Assembly (NCBI GenBank): GCA_903921455.1
Contig: CAIXPZ010000047.1
Span: 9,406-73,405, forward strand
Source of the DNA: an uncultured Verrucomicrobia subdivision 3 bacterium
GTDB taxonomy: Bacteria > Verrucomicrobiota > Verrucomicrobiae > Limisphaerales > UBA11358
Length of the DNA: 64,000 nucleotides
Direction of reading: 5' to 3'
Both the position numbers and the translations under genes were made by a program. Of the stretch, positions 25,278 to 33,579 are shown piece by piece; the stretch's first letter is position 1, and each line of letters begins with the position of its first letter. The notes under the pieces were generated by a model. It was not told the origin of the DNA. It saw only the letters and a list, made by a program, of their open reading frames with translations, and did not search any database.

Positions 25278-26870
25278 TTATTCGGTCAGGGCGTCGGGAG
25301 CGTTTGTTTTTTGGTTGAAAGCCGCATCATTCTTCTGCGGCAGGCCGGGCGTGCTGCGGCCGTCGGCCTTGTATTTTTCGAGCAGGGCTTTCAGGCGGAC
25401 AACGATTTCGGGATGTTCGCCGTAAAGGTTACGGCGCTCGGCGGGGTCGGCGCTTAAATCATAGAGCACGCCGGGAAACGGATTCGGCGCGGAATCATAG
25501 CCGCGCTCCTGCTTGAACCAATCCGGCTCCTTGTTCGCGTCGCCGGTTTTCGCATCAATGAACACCCAGCTGCCCTGGCGGACGGCGAGCTTGCCGTTGC
25601 CGGCGTGATGGACGGTAGCTTCACGGATGGGCTTGGTGAGCTTCTCGCCGAGCAGCGCAGGAAGAATGTTGTAGCTGTCCTCACCGGCGTTGTCCGGCAG
25701 TTTCGCGCCGACAATCGCCGCCGCCGTAGCCATGAGATCGGCGTGGCAGATGACCTCGGCGTTCGTGGTGCCGGGCTGGATGCGCGCGGGCCAGCTCACG
25801 ATGAACGGTATGCGATGACCGCCTTCCCAGGTATCGCGCTTCACGCCACGCCAGTCGCCCATCGCATAATGCTTCTGGTCGCGCGCCTCCTCGTAGTTCC
25901 AGTTTTCAGGCCCGTTGTCGGAAGTGAAAAACACCAGCGTGTTGCTCGCGCAGCCGGCGCGCTGCAGCGCCGCCATGACCTCGCCCACCGTCCAGTCCAT
26001 CTCCATCACCCAGTCGCCGTAATCGCCGATGCCGCTCTTGCCCTTGAACTGGTCGTTCGGGATAATCGGCGAGTGCGGCCCCGTGAGCGCGAGATAAAGG
26101 AAAAACGGTTTCGCCGGCGTCTTCGCGCTTTGCCCGATCCATTCCACCGCCTTGCGTGCCATTGTGGGCGCGATTTGTTTCCGGTCAAAACTCGCCTGTG
26201 CCGGGCCGGCGTGCTGGCTCAGGCGCGAACCAAGTGCGGGCCATTGTTCCGTCGGCGCCGGGCCGGCAATCCGATCGTTTTGAATGAACACATACGGCGA
26301 GAAATTCGGCGCGCTCATGCCGAAAAAATAATCAAAGCCGAGATCCACCGGGCCACCGGTGATGGGCTGGCTCCAGTCAATGTCCGCGCACAGCGCGTTG
26401 TCCTGATTCTTAGTCAAGGCGAGTTTCTTTGCCGAGGCCTCCAACGCGAACGGCCAGTTCAGGCCGAGATGCCATTTGCCGATGGCCGCCGTGCGGTAGC
26501 CTTGCTCGCGCAGCATTTCCGGCACGGTCAACCGGCCCGGCTCGATGAGCGGCTTGTCCCATTGCCACAGGACGCCTGCCTTGAGGCGCGTCCGCCAGCA
26601 ATAACGCCCCGTCAGCAGCGCATAACGCGTCGGCGTGCAGACGGCGGTCGGCGCGTGTGCATCAGTGAAGCGCATTCCCTGGCTCGCGAGTCGATCGAGA
26701 TTCGGCGTCGGGATTTTCCCAGAAGGGTAATTGCATTGCACATCGCCATAACCCAAATCGTCGGCAAGGATGAAGACAATGTTGGGTGGTTGCGGAATCG
26801 CGGCGGCAGGAGCGGCCAGTGTTGACCACGCCGGCAGCAAGGCACAACCAATTAGAACGAGTGTTTTCAA
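25278..26870 (-). CDS. Secreted S1-type sulfatase (CTPTR), TTG start
   Basis: A 530-residue sulfatase. The start is a TTG that overlaps the upstream sulfatase stop (TTGA, 26867-26870), and no ATG precedes the signal peptide (about 1-24, MKTLVLIGCALLPAWSTLAA). Formylglycine motif 'CTPTRYALLTG' with Cys78; metal ligands in 'LADDLGYGD' and 'FFTSDNGPENW'; catalytic 'AIGKWHLGLNW'. The C-terminus contains 'LYDLSADPAERRNLY'. It is similar in design to the neighbour at 23721-25265, suggesting tandem duplication and divergence. It probably acts on a different sulfate position of the same substrate. Confidence 0.92.
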   Translation of the reverse strand: MKTLVLIGCALLPAWSTLAAPAAAIPQPPNIVFILADDLGYGDVQCNYPSGKIPTPNLDRLASQGMRFTDAHAPTAVCTPTRYALLTGRYCWRTRLKAGVLWQWDKPLIEPGRLTVPEMLREQGYRTAAIGKWHLGLNWPFALEASAKKLALTKNQDNALCADIDWSQPITGGPVDLGFDYFFGMSAPNFSPYVFIQNDRIAGPAPTEQWPALGSRLSQHAGPAQASFDRKQIAPTMARKAVEWIGQSAKTPAKPFFLYLALTGPHSPIIPNDQFKGKSGIGDYGDWVMEMDWTVGEVMAALQRAGCASNTLVFFTSDNGPENWNYEEARDQKHYAMGDWRGVKRDTWEGGHRIPFIVSWPARIQPGTTNAEVICHADLMATAAAIVGAKLPDNAGEDSYNILPALLGEKLTKPIREATVHHAGNGKLAVRQGSWVFIDAKTGDANKEPDWFKQERGYDSAPNPFPGVLYDLSADPAERRNLYGEHPEIVVRLKALLEKYKADGRSTPGLPQKNDAAFNQKTNAPDALTE

Positions 26871-28408
26871 GGTTTACGGAGGCTGGCGCCAAAGGCTTTG
26901 GGGTCGTCCTGGTCCGGTTCCTTCAATGCGGCCCGCTGGCGGAAGACCTCCTGCACCAGATTGGTTTGCACGTCCGCGTAGTCCGGGTTACCAAAGACGC
27001 TCCGCATCTCGCCGGGATCTTTGGCGCGGTCGAACAGCTCCCAATAGTCCACGTCGGGTGCGTAAAAATGCGCCAGTGTGTAACGGTCGGTGATGACCCC
27101 GTAATGCGGACGGACATGGTGTTCGTCGGGATATTCGTAGTAATGATAGTAAAAGGCCTTGCGCCAGTCGGCGGGGGTTGCGCCCTGGAGCAGCGGCAGA
27201 AAGCTGCGCCCCTGCATCCGGGCGGGGACGGGCTGGCCGGCGGCCTGCAGCAGGGTCTCAGCAATATCGAGGTTGGCAACCACGTCTTTATTCACGCTGC
27301 CGGCCTTGACGACTCCCGGCCAGCGGATGAGAAAGGGCGTGCGCGCGGATTCCTGGAAGATCCAGCGCTTGTCAAACCAACCGTGTTCGCCGAGGAAGAA
27401 TCCCTGGTCCGAGGAATAGATAACGATGGTGTTGGTGGCGAGGCCGGTATCGTCGAGATATTTTAAAATGTGCCCGACGTTGTCATCCACGCCCTTGATG
27501 CAGCCAAGGTAGTCGTGCAGGAAACGGTTATATTTCCATTCGGTAAGCGCGCGGCCAGTGAGATTCTTTTTTAGAAACGCCTCGTTGCGCGGCACGTAAT
27601 AGGCATTCCAAATTTCTTTCTGGTCGGGAGTGAGATCCGGCGGGACGGCGAGCTTATTGTCCGATTTCAAAGTCATCGTGTTTTCAATACTCATGTTCTG
27701 GCCACGCTCGGCCAAACCACGGCCGGAGTAGTCATCGAACAAGTTGTCAGGCAAGGCATAGGTGCGATCATGGTCGAAATCCAAGTCGCGCAGCGCCGGC
27801 TGCCAGTTGCGATGCGGCGCCTTTTGCCAGCAGAGCAACATGAACGGCTTGTTGGTGTCGCGCTGTTTCAACCAGTCCAGCGAAAGATCGGCGATGATGT
27901 CGGTGACATAGCCCGGATGTTTCACGCGCTGGCCATCGCAAATCATTGGGGGGTTATAATAAATCCCCTGCTCCGGGAGAATTTCCCAATGGTCGAAGCC
28001 GGTCGGGTCGGTTTCCAAATGCCACTTGCCGATGATCGCGGTCTGATAACCGGCCTTTTGGAGCAGCTTGGGCAAGGTGGTCTGGGAGCCGTCGAAGCGA
28101 CAGTTGTAATTGTTGTAAAATCCGTTGATGTGGCTATAAGTGCCGGTAAGGATCGAGGCGCGGGCCGGGCCGCACAACGAATTGTTCACCAGAAAACGGT
28201 CGAACCGCATGCCTTCCTGCGCGAGGCGATCAATGTTTGGCGTCTGGATCAGGTGCCGCGACTCGCCGTAGGCGCTGACCGCCTGCCAGGCGTGATCGTC
28301 CGCCATGATGAACAGGATGTTGGGCCTTTGCGGAGGGGTGGCGGCAGCTGCGTCAAAAGCTGACAACACCGGCAGCAATGCGGAACAAATATGAATGATT
28401 CGATGCAT
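26867..28408 (-). CDS. Secreted sulfatase, probable S1_11-type GlcNAc-6-sulfatase
   Basis: A 513-residue sulfatase with signal peptide (about 1-23). The formylglycine motif is 'NNSLCGPARASILTGTYSH' with Cys79. 'MADDHAWQAVSAYG', 'IIGKWHLETDPTGFDHW', 'SSDQGFFLGEHGWFDKRW' and 'RTPFLIRWPG' are the features I associate with subfamily S1_11, whose studied members remove 6-O-sulfate from N-acetylglucosamine of mucin or heparan-type chains. Unlike most of the other sulfatases here it has Asp-Gln instead of Asp-Asn at the second metal site, which is normal for that branch. Its stop overlaps the next start. The subfamily is inferred from memory of motifs. Confidence 0.88.
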   Translation of the reverse strand: MHRIIHICSALLPVLSAFDAAAATPPQRPNILFIMADDHAWQAVSAYGESRHLIQTPNIDRLAQEGMRFDRFLVNNSLCGPARASILTGTYSHINGFYNNYNCRFDGSQTTLPKLLQKAGYQTAIIGKWHLETDPTGFDHWEILPEQGIYYNPPMICDGQRVKHPGYVTDIIADLSLDWLKQRDTNKPFMLLCWQKAPHRNWQPALRDLDFDHDRTYALPDNLFDDYSGRGLAERGQNMSIENTMTLKSDNKLAVPPDLTPDQKEIWNAYYVPRNEAFLKKNLTGRALTEWKYNRFLHDYLGCIKGVDDNVGHILKYLDDTGLATNTIVIYSSDQGFFLGEHGWFDKRWIFQESARTPFLIRWPGVVKAGSVNKDVVANLDIAETLLQAAGQPVPARMQGRSFLPLLQGATPADWRKAFYYHYYEYPDEHHVRPHYGVITDRYTLAHFYAPDVDYWELFDRAKDPGEMRSVFGNPDYADVQTNLVQEVFRQRAALKEPDQDDPKAFGASLRKP

Positions 28409-28411
28409 GGT

Positions 28412-29920
28412 TTATTTGGCTGGAGACTTCGGTTCGTTCAAACGGCCCGGTTCGCGGCGACCGGAACCGGGATGCTTGGTCAAGCTGTCGCCCAAATCCG
28501 CCCGTGCCTTTTCTGCTTCGGCGGCAAGTTGTTTTACAATTTCCGGATGCAGCGCGGAAACATCAGTGGTTTCGCCGATGTCATTGACCAGATCGTAGAG
28601 TTCCGCTTTTTGAATTTTACGCTGCGAATAAGGTGCCGGCACCCCGTCTTGGCCGCCTGGCTTGCCGGCCAGCGTCTGGTAAGTGTGCGGCAATTGAAGT
28701 TTCCAGCGGCCATCGCTGGTGGTCACCGCCTGAAGCTCATTCACGCCGTAATAAAACCAGTAGGCGTCGTGCGGATTTTTGGCACCGGGCTGGCGGGTGA
28801 TAACCGGCCATACATCCAGACCGTCAATTTTGTTCTTCGGCAAATCAGCGCCGACGAGCTTCGCGATGGTCGGAAATAAATCAATCGTCATCAGCATGTC
28901 AGCAGAGTCGGCGCCGGCAGGAATCTTTCCTGGCCAGCGCATGATGCACGGTTCACGCGTGCCCCCTTCCCAATTGGAGCCTTTGCCCTCGCGCAACGGC
29001 TTCGCGGAACCACCGTGATTGCCGTAGCTCAACCAGGGCCCGTTGTCCGACGTAAAGATGACCCAGGTGTTTTCGTCGAGGCCATTCCGCTTGAGCGCGT
29101 CGAGAATTTGTCCAACCGACCAATCGATTTCCTCAATCACATCGCCGTAAAGTCCGCGCACGCTCTGGCCGCGAAATTTTTCACTCACGCCCAGCGGCAC
29201 GTGCGGCATGCTGTGCGCGACGTAGAGAAAAAACGGCTGCGACCTGTTCTTTTCGATAAACTTCACCGCGTGTTCGGCATACCAAGTCGTCAGATGATTC
29301 AGGTCATCAATGGACATTTCCTCGCGGAATTTATTTCCGCCGTCATAAATCGGCAGATTCGGATACTCGCGTTTCATCGCGGCATAGGCGGGAGGGAAAT
29401 TAGTGATCAAATCAGGATGACCCGGCCAGTAGTCACAAGATAAAGGCAGGCCGAAAAACTCATCGAAGCCATGCTGCAGCGGCATAAATTGCGGCGCATC
29501 GCCCAGATGCCATTTGCCAAACATACCGGTGGCGTAACCGTGCTGCTTGAGAAGTTGGGCCAAGGTTGTTTCTTTTTCATTCAAACCGATTTTGGAACCC
29601 GGCCCCAGCGCACCATGAATGCCGACCCGATTGGGATAACAGCCCGTGAGCAACGCGCAGCGTGAGGCAGAGCAAACCGGCTGGGCGACGTGAAAATTCC
29701 GGAAGATCACACCTTCGTCGGCCATGCGGTCGAGGTTTGGCGTCTTAAAACCTTCCGCGCCAAACTTGCCGACATCGGCGTAGCCCTGGTCATCGGTGAA
29801 GATGATGACGATGTTTGGCTTCCGGGCGGCGGCCGGCGCGGCGGCCGGCAAGAGAGGTTCCGCAGCGGTGACCGTGACCATCGTCAAGGCTGCGGCCAGC
29901 AGAATAATCGTATTTTTCAT
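28412..29920 (-). CDS. Secreted S1-type sulfatase (CSASR)
   Basis: A 502-residue sulfatase from ATG 29920; a TTG four codons upstream is less likely, because the signal peptide MKNTIILLAAALTMV starts at the ATG. The formylglycine motif 'PVCSASRCALLTGCYPNRVG' (Cys83) has Ala instead of Pro in the third position, an allowed variant of C-x-[PA]-x-R. Metal site 'FTDDQGYADVG' and 'FTSDNGPWLSYGNHGG'; catalytic 'FGKWHLGDAPQF'. The C-terminal part has 'LYDLVNDIGETTDV' and a Lys/Arg/Pro-rich tail. It lies 3 bp before the next sulfatase. Confidence 0.92.
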   Translation of the reverse strand: MKNTIILLAAALTMVTVTAAEPLLPAAAPAAARKPNIVIIFTDDQGYADVGKFGAEGFKTPNLDRMADEGVIFRNFHVAQPVCSASRCALLTGCYPNRVGIHGALGPGSKIGLNEKETTLAQLLKQHGYATGMFGKWHLGDAPQFMPLQHGFDEFFGLPLSCDYWPGHPDLITNFPPAYAAMKREYPNLPIYDGGNKFREEMSIDDLNHLTTWYAEHAVKFIEKNRSQPFFLYVAHSMPHVPLGVSEKFRGQSVRGLYGDVIEEIDWSVGQILDALKRNGLDENTWVIFTSDNGPWLSYGNHGGSAKPLREGKGSNWEGGTREPCIMRWPGKIPAGADSADMLMTIDLFPTIAKLVGADLPKNKIDGLDVWPVITRQPGAKNPHDAYWFYYGVNELQAVTTSDGRWKLQLPHTYQTLAGKPGGQDGVPAPYSQRKIQKAELYDLVNDIGETTDVSALHPEIVKQLAAEAEKARADLGDSLTKHPGSGRREPGRLNEPKSPAK

Positions 29921-29944
29921 TTTAAAATTCAATTTACCGCCGCC

Positions 29945-31672
29945 TCACTTCGCCGGTTTAAGCACGGGAATTGGATCGATGGATTCAGCGGCACCAGCCA
30001 ATTCCACCACGACAATTGTGTCGGTGTCATTCACATTTTTATCATCCAAACGAATGGTGCTTCGGTTGTCCCGTTTGACAACGGTGAGCGGGACACCATT
30101 AAGCAGTTTGACGGAAACCGCCTTTTCTTTCAGATCCGGAATCGCAATCTCTTTACGACCATTCAGCAGGTGGAGATAGATTTTATGATCCTTGCAGGTG
30201 GACGCAAAGTTCTTCTCCGGCAAAAACGGGCCGCCGCGCGTGTCATAAATACTTTCGCCGTTCTTTTCCAACCAGGCACCTATTTCCTTGAGCCGGGCAA
30301 CCTTGTCCGGTTCAAAGGTGCCGTCGGCTTTGGGCGGCACATTGAGCAGCAGGTTGCCGTCCCGGCCGACTGTATTCACCAGTTGCTGGATGAGCGTTTT
30401 CAAGGGGCGGGTGGTTGTATTGGGATGCCAGGACCAGCCTTGGGTGATGGAGATGCAGGTTTCCCAGGGACGTTCCCGGTCGAACTCGCCAATGCGCCCT
30501 TCCGGCGTGTCATAATCTCCGCGCAGGCCGCTACGGTCGTTGATCACGATGCCGGGCTGGAGTTTGCGGATCAGCCGGACGGATGCTTCAGGCGTGTTCT
30601 TCCAGAGGTATTGCGGGCTGTCGAGACAGTCGAACCACAGCATATCGATCTTGCCATAATTGCTGCAAAGCTCTTTTAGGTGCGTTAAATACATCTCACA
30701 GTATTTGTCATGCGTGGATTCCCGGCCGAAGTCACGATCATACCAATCCCGCGGCGAATAATACCAGCCGAGCTTCAGTCCGTTCTTATGGCAGGCATCC
30801 GCCAGCTCTTTGGCGGTGTCTTTGCCATAAGGCGTGGACAGGATATTGTGATCCGTGGTCTGGGTGCCGAACATGCAAAATCCGTCATGATGTTTCATGA
30901 TGGGGATCATGTATTTCATACCCGCCGCTTTGGCCATCGCAGCCCATTTTTCAGCGTCAAAGTTTTCGTTGCGGAACTGCTTGTAGAGATTGTCATAGAC
31001 GGGATCGGCCCGGTAGGTTCCGTTGACGCCGTCCCCGCCGTAGCGGATGCGCCCCATCTTGCTGCCCTTTCGCGACCAGCCGATTTCTTCTCCGGCCACG
31101 GAACACGGTCCCCAGTGTGCGAACAGGCCGAACTTAAGCTTTCGCCACGCCGCAATGGTATCCTTGTCCGCATTCAAAGCCGGGGCGCGCCAGTCGGGCA
31201 CGGATATTTTGTGCATTTGCCCGGCATTCCCCACCACCTCATATTCGATGACCGTGGCGACCGGGTCTCGCTCCGCGCGATCCATAAAGATCTGAATGCC
31301 GGTCGCCCAATCGATAGAAACCTTGCCACCGGTCAGAGCCTTACAGGTTCCCTTCACCAGCGGGAGTTCCGAATTGGGAAATTGCATTGAAAGTCCTGGC
31401 TGCCAGTTGCGGATGAAAAGAAAAACCGTGCTGCCCTTGGCTCTTGAGAATCCCCATTCACCCGCCAAGAATGGGCCGGGCACCGAATCTTTGATTAATG
31501 GGGTAAATTTCTCCGTCAGCCGGGCATCCAATGTCGGCGCGAGATTTTCCGAACTCGTGGCTTGGTAAGATATCGCACGCGGCATCACGACCGGCGCACT
31601 GGCGTCCACAGCGATCGCGACGGAGGCAAACACCATCAGGCCAGCGATCAGCAATATAATTATGTTTTTCAT
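29945..31672 (-). CDS. GH29 alpha-L-fucosidase with an extra N-terminal beta-sandwich
   Basis: A 575-residue secreted protein (signal about 1-21). Residues about 65-150 ('GSTVFLFIRNWQPGLSMQFP', 'GGKVSIDWATGIQIFM', 'DPVATVIEYEVVG') look like the beta-sandwich usually found at the C-terminus of GH29 enzymes. The barrel follows (about 165-480): 'LKFGLFAHWGPCS', 'MKHHDGFCMFGTQTTDHN' and 'GKIDMLWFDCLDSPQYLW' with predicted nucleophile Asp348. A second, C-terminal sandwich ('HKIYLHLLNGRKEIAIPDL') ends the protein. So the barrel is flanked on both sides. It releases alpha-L-fucose, probably from a sulfated or branched glycan. Confidence 0.9.
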   Translation of the reverse strand: MKNIIILLIAGLMVFASVAIAVDASAPVVMPRAISYQATSSENLAPTLDARLTEKFTPLIKDSVPGPFLAGEWGFSRAKGSTVFLFIRNWQPGLSMQFPNSELPLVKGTCKALTGGKVSIDWATGIQIFMDRAERDPVATVIEYEVVGNAGQMHKISVPDWRAPALNADKDTIAAWRKLKFGLFAHWGPCSVAGEEIGWSRKGSKMGRIRYGGDGVNGTYRADPVYDNLYKQFRNENFDAEKWAAMAKAAGMKYMIPIMKHHDGFCMFGTQTTDHNILSTPYGKDTAKELADACHKNGLKLGWYYSPRDWYDRDFGRESTHDKYCEMYLTHLKELCSNYGKIDMLWFDCLDSPQYLWKNTPEASVRLIRKLQPGIVINDRSGLRGDYDTPEGRIGEFDRERPWETCISITQGWSWHPNTTTRPLKTLIQQLVNTVGRDGNLLLNVPPKADGTFEPDKVARLKEIGAWLEKNGESIYDTRGGPFLPEKNFASTCKDHKIYLHLLNGRKEIAIPDLKEKAVSVKLLNGVPLTVVKRDNRSTIRLDDKNVNDTDTIVVVELAGAAESIDPIPVLKPAK

Positions 31673-31769
31673 TTTGAAATTCTTTCAATCTACGTGGTCC
31701 GACTTGGGCACCGGCATTGGCGCGCTGTTTCTAGGACATGCCGGCTGTTCAAAGTGTTAACATGGTGAT

Positions 31770-33554
31770 TCAGGGTTCGAACAATTGAAACTCGTTCACC
31801 ACCGGCGTATCGATGGCTTCCTGAATAACGAGACGAAAGACACGCGCTTTGACCGATGGAAATGACTCCCGTTTGTGGCTGCCAATCGTGGTGCCGGCGA
31901 CCAATGGCTTCCACTCGCCAGCGACCTGTGCTTGAACTTCAAACCTCCGGGTCCGGTTGTAGGCATGGTCATCCAGCAACACCGCCCCGACTTCGTGTTC
32001 TTCGCCGAGATCAATCTGCACCCAACCATCACGGGCCTTTACATCGGCTCCGGCCCAGAGGGTGTCAAAGTCGCCATCATTGGCATGGTGCTTCGACAGT
32101 TCTTTCTCACGACCAGGCCATTCACCCGAAACCGTGACCGGCTTGCCTAAGGCCAGGTTTTCCGGAGCCGGGGAAAGCGCAACGGGCCCCTCCAGCATCA
32201 CGACCACCACCGAAGCGATGGGGTCGGGCGCGGCGGCAGGAAGCGCAATCTCCATTCCCCTGGAGGTGGACGTCACCGGCAGATTCTGGTCCGGCCCGGC
32301 GAGCAGATAGGCGCGTTTCACTTTGGTTGCGAGCGGCACCGACAATCGACCGTTGGTTGGCCATTTGAAAACGTGCAGAAACAACTTGCCGGGCTTTTGG
32401 GTGCAACGACCGTCAAAAGGCAGCCATTCGAACGGACTAGCCGTCGTTCCGTGGATCGCTTCGCCATTGACCTGCATCCAGGCGCCAAATTTTTCGAGGC
32501 ATTGCCGGGCTTGCGGCAGAATTTCGCCCTCGGCACTCGGCCCGATGTTGAGCAGCATGTTGCCGCCCTTACTCGCGACATCAATCAATTGCTCGAGCAG
32601 ATCTTTGAACGGTCGAAAGCCGACAAGCCGGTTATAGCCCCAGTTGTTCGGCAACTGCATGGTCTGGCAGGTTTCCCAATCAATTCCCGGCAAACCCGTG
32701 GACGGCACTTCGCCTTCGGGCGAAATATAATCACCGGCAAACACATAGCCATAGGAATTAGCGATAGCGATAGCGAGTTTACGTTGAGGTGGCACGTAGC
32801 CGGAGCGGTTATTGATGATCACGCTCGGCTGAAGCGAACGCGTGTATTCTTCAAGTCCTTTGCCGTCGTCGGAGTTCCACACTTTGCGATCCCATGAGCC
32901 ATCAAACCACACCATCCCGATCGGTCCATAGTTGGCGAACAATTCCCCGAGTTCCCCGTAAAGATAGGTTTTGAACCGCGCCTTATCCGACTGACTTTTG
33001 GCATAATCATTGAATGCCGGTCGGCCCGGCCAATCCGGATGATGCCAGTCCAATACCGAGTGATAGATGCAGAACTGCACGCCTTCCGCATGGCACGCGT
33101 CGGCCAGCGGCTTGAGCAGGTCCTGGCCGCCGGGAGTAATGGCGATGTTCCAGTCGTCATTCATTCTCGTCGGCCACAAACAAAAGCCGTCGTGATGTTT
33201 CGTAGTGATACAGATATACTTGACGCCTGCCGCCTTAATCAGGCGCACCCATTCCCGCGCATTGTATTTTGACGGGTGCCAAGTCTTAGCCAGCGGACTG
33301 TATTGCGAGCTGGGAATGTTGAGATAATTTTGGATCCATTCTGCGCCGCCGGTGATGGTCTGGCCCTGCCACTCGCCGGCCAACTGTGAATACAACCCCC
33401 AATGAATAAACATGCCGAACTTCGCGGCGCGAAACCACTGCATCCGCGCGGCGTGCTCCTGCACAGTTTCATGGAAGGGAACCGGATCCGCCGCCCGCGA
33501 TATGGTTCCGAGCATGACAGACACGGCTGTAAGACCAATGAACAACATTTTCAT
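31770..33554 (-). CDS. GH29 alpha-L-fucosidase with C-terminal F5/8-type (CBM32-like) domain
   Basis: A 594-residue secreted enzyme. The ATG at 33554 is chosen because it opens the signal peptide (MKMLFIGLTAVSVMLG) and avoids the 17-bp overlap with the upstream gene that an ATG at 33596 would give. The barrel covers about 30-360: 'AAKFGMFIHWGLYSQLAGEW', 'ITTKHHDGFCLWPT' and 'GPIGMVWFDGSWDRKVW' with nucleophile Asp218. A GH29 beta-sandwich follows (about 385-455). Residues about 460-594 form a discoidin-like carbohydrate-binding domain ('ENLALGKPVTVSGEWPG', 'GWVQIDLGEEHEVGAV'). The domain order is typical of exo-fucosidases that act on complex glycans. Confidence 0.93.
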   Translation of the reverse strand: MKMLFIGLTAVSVMLGTISRAADPVPFHETVQEHAARMQWFRAAKFGMFIHWGLYSQLAGEWQGQTITGGAEWIQNYLNIPSSQYSPLAKTWHPSKYNAREWVRLIKAAGVKYICITTKHHDGFCLWPTRMNDDWNIAITPGGQDLLKPLADACHAEGVQFCIYHSVLDWHHPDWPGRPAFNDYAKSQSDKARFKTYLYGELGELFANYGPIGMVWFDGSWDRKVWNSDDGKGLEEYTRSLQPSVIINNRSGYVPPQRKLAIAIANSYGYVFAGDYISPEGEVPSTGLPGIDWETCQTMQLPNNWGYNRLVGFRPFKDLLEQLIDVASKGGNMLLNIGPSAEGEILPQARQCLEKFGAWMQVNGEAIHGTTASPFEWLPFDGRCTQKPGKLFLHVFKWPTNGRLSVPLATKVKRAYLLAGPDQNLPVTSTSRGMEIALPAAAPDPIASVVVVMLEGPVALSPAPENLALGKPVTVSGEWPGREKELSKHHANDGDFDTLWAGADVKARDGWVQIDLGEEHEVGAVLLDDHAYNRTRRFEVQAQVAGEWKPLVAGTTIGSHKRESFPSVKARVFRLVIQEAIDTPVVNEFQLFEP

Positions 33555-33579
33555 GGTAATATTTGATTTCGCAGGTGGT

